A stretch of 64,000 nt of DNA from contig NZ_CP031598.1 in assembly GCF_008728195.1 (NCBI RefSeq), forward strand, positions 3,472,001 to 3,536,000, read 5' to 3'. Source of the DNA: Roseovarius indicus (GTDB lineage Bacteria > Pseudomonadota > Alphaproteobacteria > Rhodobacterales > Rhodobacteraceae). Shown here in pieces: positions 58,178 to 64,000 of this stretch. How positions within the stretch are numbered: the first letter of the stretch is position 1; the number at the start of each line of letters is the position of its first letter. The position numbers and the translations under genes are program-made. A model generated the notes under the pieces. That model searched no databases, had not been told where the DNA came from, and was given only the letters and a program-made list of their open reading frames with translations.

Positions 58178-59572
58178 ATGTCCGCCCGAAAACTCTATGC
58201 CGGCGCCAAGCTGCGCGAAACCCGCCAGAAACTGGCCCTGACGCAGAAGGATTTCGCCGCCAAGCTGGGCGTCTCCCTGCCCTACCTGAACCAGATGGAG
58301 AACAACAACCGGCCCGTCTCGACCACGGTCGTGCTGGCGCTGGCGCAGGAATTCGGCTTCGACGTGACCGAGCTTTCGACCGGCGATGCCGAGCGGATGG
58401 TCTCGGATATGCGCGAGGCGCTGGCCGACCCGGTCTTCACCGACCCGCCCCCGCTGACCGACCTGCGGCTCACCGCCTCGAACGCACCGGCCCTGGCCAA
58501 GGCCTTTCTCGACCTGCACCGCGCCTATCGCCAGACGCACGAGCGGCTGGCCTCGCTCGACGAGGCGCTGGGGCGCGAAGACAGCCGGATGCAACCCTCG
58601 CCCTGGGACGAGGTGCGCGACTTCTTCCACTATTGCGACAACTACATCGACGCCGTCGACCGCGCCGCCGAGCATTTCGCCGGCGCCGACCGGTCGCGCC
58701 CCGTGCGCGAAATCGCCGAGGCCAAGCTGGCCTCACTCGGCATCACCATCACCCATACCGACGCCGGCAAGCTGCGCCATTACGACCGCGACAGTCGCAC
58801 GCTCTCCCTCTCCTCCCGCGCCGAACCGGAAACGCGCACCTTCCAGATGCTGCTGCAGATCGCCTTGCTCACGCAGGACAAGCTCTTGGAGGCCACGCTC
58901 GACCTCGCCCGTTTCCAGTCCGACGCGGCCCGCGCCATCGCCAAGATCGGCCTCGCCAACTACTTCGCCGGCGCAGCACTCATGCCCTACACCGCCATCC
59001 TGCAGGCCGCACAGCAGCACCGCCACGACCTCGAGATCCTCGCCAACAGCTTCGGCGCCTCGATCGAGCAGGTCTGCCACCGCCTCTCGACGCTCCAACG
59101 CCCCGGCGCCAAGGGCGTGCCCTTCTTCTTCGTCCGCGTCGACCAGGCCGGCACCATCACCAAGCGCCACTCCGCCACCCGCCTGCAATTCGCCCGCTTC
59201 GGCGGCGCCTGCCCGCTCTGGAACGTCCACCGCGCGTTCGAGACGCCGGGCCGCTTCCTGCGCCAGCTCGCCGAAACCCCCGACGGCGTGCGCTACATTT
59301 CGCTCGCCCGCGACGTCTCGAAACCCGGCGGCAGCTTCGGCGCCCCGGTCCGCCGCTTCGCCATCGCGCTCGGCTGCGAGATCAAGCATGCCGACGCGCT
59401 GGTCTATGCCGACGATCTCGACCTCACCAACGCCAAGGCGTTCGAGCCCATCGGCATCTCCTGCCGCATCTGCGAACGCACCCAGTGCCACCAGCGCTCG
59501 GTGCCACCCCTGGAACGCCGCCTCCAGGTGGAACCCGACGAGCGCGGCGTTCTGCCCTACACGGTGGATTGA
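58178..59572 (+). CDS. pccR: Short-chain acyl-CoA responsive regulator PccR (ScfR family)
   Basis: 464 residues. An XRE HTH covers about residues 9-65 (AKLRETRQKLALTQKDFAAKLGVSLPYLNQMENNNRPVS). The middle is an ImmA/IrrE-like domain, with ANYFAGAALMPY but no HExxH, so it is probably not a protease. The C-terminal DUF2083 has CRICERTQCHQRSVPPL, the Cys-rich end of ScfR proteins. Such regulators sense propionyl-CoA or acetyl-CoA. Place next to pccB and TTTGCAAA sites make PccR the best name. Confidence 0.85.
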   Translation: MSARKLYAGAKLRETRQKLALTQKDFAAKLGVSLPYLNQMENNNRPVSTTVVLALAQEFGFDVTELSTGDAERMVSDMREALADPVFTDPPPLTDLRLTASNAPALAKAFLDLHRAYRQTHERLASLDEALGREDSRMQPSPWDEVRDFFHYCDNYIDAVDRAAEHFAGADRSRPVREIAEAKLASLGITITHTDAGKLRHYDRDSRTLSLSSRAEPETRTFQMLLQIALLTQDKLLEATLDLARFQSDAARAIAKIGLANYFAGAALMPYTAILQAAQQHRHDLEILANSFGASIEQVCHRLSTLQRPGAKGVPFFFVRVDQAGTITKRHSATRLQFARFGGACPLWNVHRAFETPGRFLRQLAETPDGVRYISLARDVSKPGGSFGAPVRRFAIALGCEIKHADALVYADDLDLTNAKAFEPIGISCRICERTQCHQRSVPPLERRLQVEPDERGVLPYTVD

Positions 59573-60159
59573 GGGGGCGACTTATCGGGCGACGGAGCGG
59601 GCGCGACGAACCGGTCAAAGATCATCTGCGCCACCTCCTCCGCCGACAGGTCGGTATTGTCGATCCGCAGGTAATTCTCCTCGGGCATCTCGCCGGGCAG
59701 GGAATTCAGCCGGTATTTCTCATGGCTCGCCGCCACGTTCCGCTCGGAAAACGCCAGGTCCCGCTTCGACGGCTTGTGCAGCAGCCGGTTCTCCGTCCGG
59801 TTCCGCTCCAGCCGCGTCTCGATCCCCGCCTCCAGCTCGACCCAGCAAAGCTCGGCGCCTGCCTCCTCGAACAGCCGCGTAACGCTCTCGATATACTCCC
59901 GCTCCCCCGGTTCGCTGAAGGCCCAGACGAAGGTCAGGATATACCCCGCGCCGTCACTCTCGGCGAAGGCCTTGAAAAACAGCTCGCGCACCTGGTTCAC
60001 CAGCTTGCGCCCGGCGGGCGTGCCATAGCTCACGAACGGATGCACCAGCTCGATCGTCGTGTGGTTGTGGAACAGCGGAAAGCCGGTCAGCTTCTCCAGC
60101 GCCTGGCCGACGGTCATCTTGCCCACCGCATGGGGCCCTATGAGGAAGATGATCTTCAT
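59557..60159 (-). CDS. P-loop AAA-type kinase-like protein
   Basis: 200 residues from ATG 60159 (TTG at 60165 is an alternative). FLIGPHAVGKMTVGQALEKLTG is a Walker A loop with Met for the usual Ser/Thr order (GxxxxGKM-T). Later ELCWVELEAGIETRLERNRTENRL is a lid-like part as in zeta-toxin or shikimate-kinase-like proteins. The substrate is unknown; nothing near it is an antitoxin. It overlaps the end of pccR by 16 bp in convergent orientation. Confidence 0.76.
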   Translation of the reverse strand: MKIIFLIGPHAVGKMTVGQALEKLTGFPLFHNHTTIELVHPFVSYGTPAGRKLVNQVRELFFKAFAESDGAGYILTFVWAFSEPGEREYIESVTRLFEEAGAELCWVELEAGIETRLERNRTENRLLHKPSKRDLAFSERNVAASHEKYRLNSLPGEMPEENYLRIDNTDLSAEEVAQMIFDRFVAPAPSPDKSPPQSTV

Positions 60160-60209
60160 GCCCAACGGTTAAGCACGACCCGCCCCGACCGGCAACCGCC
60201 CCGGCCCGC

Positions 60210-60240
60210 AAAAAAACGCGCCGCCCGTGGGGCGACGCGT
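60210..60240 (-). terminator. Rho-independent terminator of the ydcH-like gene
   Basis: On the minus strand, ACGCG-(mismatch)-CGCCC / GGGCG-CGCGT closes on a 3-nt loop and runs straight into seven T. It begins 28 bp after the stop at 60269 and is the most regular intrinsic terminator in the window. Confidence 0.85.
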
Positions 60241-60268
60241 CCCTCTGCACCTGCGCGGCCCGTGAACC

Positions 60269-60505
60269 TCAGGCCGACAGGATCCGGTAGATCTCGTCCT
60301 TCAGATGCGCCCGTTTCTTGCGCAGCTCCACCTCGGCCAGCTCCTCGACCGGGGCGACATTGGTCTCGGCCCGGTGCACCGCGCGATTGACCTCGTGATA
60401 TTCGTCCGCCAGCCGGGCGAAATGGGTATCTTCCGATTTCAGGCTGGTGATCTTCGCCGCGTGCTCGGGGAATTCCTCGTGCAGCTCGTGGGGTGTGTGG
60501 GACAT
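60269..60505 (-). CDS. YdcH-family (DUF465) protein, copy 1
   Basis: 78 residues, helical. SHTPHELHEEFPEHAAKITSLKSEDTHFARLADEYHEVNRAVHRAETNVAP and the KKRAHLKDEIYRIL end match DUF465. Function is unknown. A nearly exact FNR box (TTGACACCGATCAA) is centred 66 nt upstream, and a strong terminator follows. A paralogue of the same length lies next upstream at 60592-60828. Confidence 0.87.
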   Translation of the reverse strand: MSHTPHELHEEFPEHAAKITSLKSEDTHFARLADEYHEVNRAVHRAETNVAPVEELAEVELRKKRAHLKDEIYRILSA

Positions 60506-60564
60506 GTGCGCGCTCCTTGCTGTTCAAATCCAGCAAACCCTAGGCACGCCGCACGGCCCCCACC

Positions 60565-60578
60565 TTGACACCGATCAA
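60565..60578. promoter_or_regulatory. FNR/FnrL-type box upstream of the ydcH-like gene
   Basis: TTGA-CACCGA-TCAA fits the dyad. Its centre is about 66 nt before the ATG at 60505, close to the spacing at ppk2, usp and the flavodoxin gene. Confidence 0.7.
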
Positions 60579-60591
60579 GTCTGTCCGGAAA

Positions 60592-60828
60592 TCACAGCAT
60601 GATATGGCGCCAAAGCTCGTCCCGCGCCGTGTCGCGTTCCTTCATCAGCTCCACATCCGCCTCCTGCGTCTGCGGCTCCTCGTGCATCCCGGCCCGGTGG
60701 GCGGCGCGCTGCAATTCATGATAGCGCAGCGCCTTCTCGCGGAACTCGGGGTTTTCCTCTTCGAGCTGCTTGATCCGGTCGGCATGGTCCGGAAACTCGT
60801 CGTAGAATTCCTTGGGCAATTGAGACAT
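60592..60828 (-). CDS. YdcH-family (DUF465) protein, copy 2
   Basis: 78 residues. SQLPKEFYDEFPDHADRIKQLEEENPEFREKALRYHELQRAAHRAGMH matches DUF465; the layout EFPxHAxxIxxL is shared with copy 1 (EFPEHAAKITSL). It differs at the C-terminus (ERDTARDELWRHIML). The start follows GAGGATCGC. It lies between betA and copy 1 on the same strand. Confidence 0.83.
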   Translation of the reverse strand: MSQLPKEFYDEFPDHADRIKQLEEENPEFREKALRYHELQRAAHRAGMHEEPQTQEADVELMKERDTARDELWRHIML

Positions 60829-60883
60829 GGGGCGCGATCCTCCTTCGTAGGAAAACGCCCCATGCCCTGCGCGGGTTCCGGCC

Positions 60884-62542
60884 TCAGCGCTGCGCGGTCT
60901 CCCACTCGGGGTGCATCCACGGCTCGGCATTCTCCGGCGGCAGGGGCGATTTGCCGAGGATATGGTCGGCCATCTTCTCGCCCAGCATGATCGACGGAGC
61001 GTTGAGATTGCCGTTGGTGATCCGCGGGAACAGGCTCGAGTCGGCCACCCGCAGGCGCTCCACCCCGATCACCTTGCCTTCGGGGTCGACCACCGCGCCG
61101 GGGTCATCCGCCCGCCCCATCCGGCAGGTGCCGCAGGGGTGATAGGCGCTCTCGGCATGCTCGCGGATGAACCCGTCCAGCTCGTCATCGCTCTGCACGT
61201 CCCGACCCGGCTGGATCTCGTGCTTGCGGTAGGGCGCAAAGGCCTCCTGCTCGAACAGCTCCCGCGTCAGGCGGATGCATTTGCGGAAATCGACCCAGTC
61301 GCTCTCCTCGCTCATGTAGTTGAACCGGATCACCGGGTCGTCAGCCGGGTCGGCACTGCGCAGCGTCACACTTCCGCGCGACTCGCTCCGCATCGGGCCG
61401 ACATGGGCCTGAAACCCATGCCCCTCAGCCGCCGCCTGCCCGTCATAGCGCACGGCGATGGGCAGGAAGTGGAACTGGATATCGGGGTACTCCACCCCGG
61501 CATCCGAGCGGATGAACCCGCAGCTTTCGAACTGGTTCGAGGCCCCCGGCCCCGCCTTGCCCAGCAGCCATTGCAGGCCGACCCAGGCCTTGCCGTAAAG
61601 GTTCCAGTACTTGTAAAGGCTCACCGGCTGGCTCGCGGCCATCTGGATATACAGCTCGAGGTGATCCTGCAGGTTCGCCCCCACGCCGGGGCGGTCGGCC
61701 ACCACGTCGATACCATGCTCGGCAAGATGCGCCCCCGGCCCAACCCCCGACAGCATCAGCAGCTTGGGCGAGTTGATCGACGAGGCCGCAAGGATCACCT
61801 CCTCCCGCGCCCGTATCACCTGTGTCTGCCCGCCGACGATGGCCTCGACCCCCACCGCGCGGCCCTCCTCGATCACCGCCCGCTGCACGAGGCCGCGGAC
61901 GATATCGCAATTCTCCCGCTTCAGCGCGGTCTTCAGATAGGCATTCGCCGCCGACCACCGCCGCCCCTGCCAGACGGTCATGTCGAAGGGGCCGAAGCCT
62001 TCCTGCTTCTCGCCGTTGTAATCGGGCGTCAGCTCGTACCCGGCCTGCCCGCCCGCCTCGATGAAGGCGCGGGTCAGCGGGTTGGCCATCTGCCCCCGGC
62101 TCACATGCAGCGGGCCATCCTTTCCGCGCCAGCCCGGGTCGCCGCCATGGCCGCCATCGTGCCAGTTCTCCAGCCGCTTGAAATAGGGCAGCACGTCGGC
62201 ATAGCCCCAGCCATCGGCCCCCTGGTCGCGCCAATGGTCGAAATCGCAGGCATGCCCGCGCACGTAACACATCCCGTTGATCGACGACGACCCGCCGATC
62301 ACCTTGCCCCGCGGACAGGCCAGCCGCCGGTTGTTCAGATGCGGCTCGGGCTCCGACTGGTAGCCCCAGTCATAGCGCTTCATGTTCATCGGATAGCTCA
62401 GCGCGCCCGGCATCTGGATGAACGGCCCCACATCGCTGCCGCCATGCTCGACCACCAGCACCGACTTCCCGGCCTCGCTCAGCCGGTACGCCATGGCACA
62501 GCCCGCGCTGCCCGCGCCCACGATCACATAATCCGCTTCCAT
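60884..62542 (-). CDS. betA: Choline dehydrogenase
   Basis: 552 residues, full length. The FAD-binding ADP-beta-alpha-beta is [20 protein letters not shown] (GxGxxG); [21 protein letters not shown] and [14 protein letters not shown] are the two GMC motifs, with the catalytic His in the second. It oxidises choline to betaine aldehyde at the membrane. betB lies 297 bp upstream on the same strand with several stable hairpins between. Confidence 0.94.
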   Translation of the reverse strand: MEADYVIVGAGSAGCAMAYRLSEAGKSVLVVEHGGSDVGPFIQMPGALSYPMNMKRYDWGYQSEPEPHLNNRRLACPRGKVIGGSSSINGMCYVRGHACDFDHWRDQGADGWGYADVLPYFKRLENWHDGGHGGDPGWRGKDGPLHVSRGQMANPLTRAFIEAGGQAGYELTPDYNGEKQEGFGPFDMTVWQGRRWSAANAYLKTALKRENCDIVRGLVQRAVIEEGRAVGVEAIVGGQTQVIRAREEVILAASSINSPKLLMLSGVGPGAHLAEHGIDVVADRPGVGANLQDHLELYIQMAASQPVSLYKYWNLYGKAWVGLQWLLGKAGPGASNQFESCGFIRSDAGVEYPDIQFHFLPIAVRYDGQAAAEGHGFQAHVGPMRSESRGSVTLRSADPADDPVIRFNYMSEESDWVDFRKCIRLTRELFEQEAFAPYRKHEIQPGRDVQSDDELDGFIREHAESAYHPCGTCRMGRADDPGAVVDPEGKVIGVERLRVADSSLFPRITNGNLNAPSIMLGEKMADHILGKSPLPPENAEPWMHPEWETAQR

Positions 62543-62609
62543 CTCACCTCGCTTCCCCGGCGACAATCCCCGTGCCGCCCCGGTGATTCCGCGAAGGGTC
62601 AAGGATCGT

Positions 62610-62828
62610 CCCGGGCACCGCCCGGGGCGACCGGCCAAAGGCCGGCTTGTCCTTGAGGCTTCGGGGAATCGCCCCACACACTCGATCAGGCGCGTTCAGG
62701 GCAGACCTGCCCCTGAACCGCCTCTCAGCAAAATCCCAAACCCCGCCGCGCACACCACGCCGCAACTCGCACGCCTCCGCCCCGGCAGGACGGGGTGGGC
62801 GGGCGGGCGGCCTGCCGGGGCGGAGGCG
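62610..62828. repeat. Hairpin cluster between betB and betA, one with a G-quadruplex loop
   Basis: The gap 62543-62839 has no gene. Perfect pairs are CCCGGGC/GCCCGGG (62610-62626), CCGGCC/GGCCGG (62631-62645), and an 18-bp stem (arms 62772-62789 and 62811-62828) only 11 bp after the betB stop. The 21-nt loop on the plus strand is GGGGTGGGCGGGCGGGCGG, a four-tract G-quadruplex motif; in the bet RNA this part is C-rich. Confidence 0.7.
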
Positions 62829-62839
62829 CTCACCCCGCA

Positions 62840-64000
62840 TCAAAACGGCGCCTCCGTCGCGCCCATCCGCACGTAGACCGACTTCACCTGGCTGTAATGC
62901 CCGATCGCCTCCTTCGAATTCTCCCGCCCGACACCGGAGGCCTTCACACCCCCGAACGGCACCTCCACAGGCGCGTCGTTGTAGGAGTTGATGAAACAGC
63001 TCCCCGCCTCCAGCCGCCCGATCACCCGGTGCGCGCGGGTCAGGTCAGACGTGTAAACCCCCGCCGACAGCCCGAACTCCGTGGCATTGGCACGGGCCAC
63101 CACCTCGTCCTCACCGTCGAAATCCAGAACGCTCATCACCGGCCCGAAAATCTCTTCCCGCGCGATGGTCATCTCGTCCGTCACATCGGCAAACACCGTC
63201 GGCTCGAGGAAACACCCCGGCCCCTCGGCCCTCGCCCCACCACACACCAGCCGCGCGCCTTCCTCGACACCCTTGGCGACATAGCTCAGCGCAATCTGCA
63301 ACTGCGCCTCGCTCACCATCGGCCCGTAATTCGTGGCCTCGTCCATCGGGTCGCCCATCACGACGCCCTGCAACCGCTCTTCCAGCCGCTCCAGAAACGC
63401 CTCTTTCAAACCCCTTTGAACAAACACCCGCGTCCCGTTCGAACAGATCTGCCCGCTGGAATAGAAATTCCCCAGGATCGCGCCGGAAACCGCATCCTCG
63501 ACACTGGCATCGTCAAACACCAGCATCGGGCTCTTGCCCCCAAGCTCCATCGTCACATGCTTCATGCCCTCGGCCGCGGCGGCATACACCTTCTTCCCCG
63601 TCGACACCGACCCGGTCAGCGACACCTTGTCGACGCGCGGATCGCTCACCAGCGAACCGCCCACGCCCCCACGCCCCTGGATCACGTTATACAAGCCCGC
63701 CGGCGCCCCCGCCTCGACCAATATCTCCGCCACCTTCAGCGCACAAAGCGGCGTCACCTCGGACGGCTTGAAGATCATCGCGTTCCCGCAGGCCAGCGCC
63801 GGCGCACCCTTCCAGCAGGCAATCTGCGTCGGGTAATTCCACGCCCCGATCCCCACGCACAAACCCAGAGGCTCGCGCACCGTATAGACCCAGTCACCCC
63901 CCGGAAGCGGAATATGCTCCCCTGTCAGTGACCCCGCCAGCCCGCCGAAATACTCCAGCGCATCGGCCCCGCTGGTGGCATCCGCCACCAGCGTCTCCTG
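62840..64000 (-). CDS. betB: Betaine-aldehyde dehydrogenase (5' end outside window)
   Basis: 387 codons visible; the frame is open to base 64000 so the N-terminus lies beyond. The first visible residues are [20 protein letters not shown]. The NAD-binding GxxxxG-like part is [22 protein letters not shown] holds the catalytic Glu and [15 protein letters not shown] the catalytic Cys. It oxidises betaine aldehyde to glycine betaine, the osmoprotectant, following BetA. Confidence 0.94.
   Translation of the reverse strand, partial: QETLVADATSGADALEYFGGLAGSLTGEHIPLPGGDWVYTVREPLGLCVGIGAWNYPTQIACWKGAPALACGNAMIFKPSEVTPLCALKVAEILVEAGAPAGLYNVIQGRGGVGGSLVSDPRVDKVSLTGSVSTGKKVYAAAAEGMKHVTMELGGKSPMLVFDDASVEDAVSGAILGNFYSSGQICSNGTRVFVQRGLKEAFLERLEERLQGVVMGDPMDEATNYGPMVSEAQLQIALSYVAKGVEEGARLVCGGARAEGPGCFLEPTVFADVTDEMTIAREEIFGPVMSVLDFDGEDEVVARANATEFGLSAGVYTSDLTRAHRVIGRLEAGSCFINSYNDAPVEVPFGGVKASGVGRENSKEAIGHYSQVKSVYVRMGATEAPF

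Noticed and set aside
60520..60540. GTTCAAATCC, a T-loop-like motif suggesting a tRNA
   Set aside because: The flanking bases do not form a five-base T-stem with a seven-base loop, and no acceptor or anticodon arm is present nearby.

Overview
The window is high-GC, densely packed chromosomal DNA from an alphaproteobacterium, most likely a marine member of the Rhodobacteraceae (Roseobacter group). The evidence is the gene content: an ETC complex I 18 kDa-type subunit, an HdaA-type DnaA homologue next to ppk1/ppx, a DUF1007/NicO metal exporter pair, a PccR-type short-chain acyl-CoA regulator beside pccB, and a bet operon. FNR-type boxes (TTGA-N6-TCAA) and family-typical intergenic repeats agree with this. 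I saw no rRNA, tRNA, CRISPR array, insertion sequence or prophage. The window reads as core and flexible chromosome rather than a mobile island.

Layout. 1-5.4 kb: the 3' end of a secreted beta-rich protein overlapping a Slam-like outer-membrane protein (a putative type XI secretion pair), then gloA, three tandem DUF1194 VWA-like proteins with ATGA overlaps, and a convergent MarR regulator. 5.5-13.8 kb: sdhE, an XRE regulator, aspC, a GNAT, a methyltransferase, a MATE exporter, a NicO exporter with DUF1007, ppk2, and the complex I subunit. 14-24 kb: uvrB, a 0.7 kb gene-poor gap, then small metabolic and stress genes (histidine phosphatase, PPOX, sulfotransferase, zinc ribbon, YdcF, rhodanese, Usp, EamA). 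24-31.5 kb: a 763-residue beta-helix protein, a methyltransferase, a flavodoxin, two tandem small c-type cytochromes, a YdcZ transporter and an Ldh-family dehydrogenase. 31.6-45.8 kb: lolD plus permease, a ferric-reductase-like flavocytochrome followed by a 40-residue membrane protein, proS, then perM-hdaA-ppk1-ppx, a K+ channel, an EEP nuclease and a TerB-DnaJ chaperone. 45.9-59.6 kb: a propionyl-CoA assimilation locus (scpA, pccA, pccB, pccR) with several small unknown genes between its enzymes. 59.6-64 kb: a P-loop protein, two YdcH/DUF465 proteins, betA and the 3' part of betB.

How it works together. Propionyl-CoA is carboxylated by PccA/PccB and isomerised by ScpA. The regulator PccR sits beside pccB, and TTTGCAAA-type sites lie upstream of both pccB and pccR. 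Polyphosphate is handled by Ppk1/Ppx and separately by Ppk2. Five genes (ppk2, usp, flavodoxin, a c-type cytochrome and a ydcH-like gene) each carry an FNR-type box centred about 65-69 nt before the start codon, which suggests a low-oxygen regulon scattered through the window. Choline is oxidised to glycine betaine by BetA and BetB.

The most unusual non-coding signals are: a 3'-end-associated composite repeat with covarying stems (copies near 47.5, 54.9 and 58.0 kb, with a related core near 13.9 and 31.6 kb); four GTCGG-T boxes spaced exactly 11 bp apart near 19.7 kb; a block of hairpins with a G-quadruplex motif in one loop between betB and betA; and an orphan intrinsic terminator upstream of pccA. 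All functions are inferred by reading the sequence. No database search was run.
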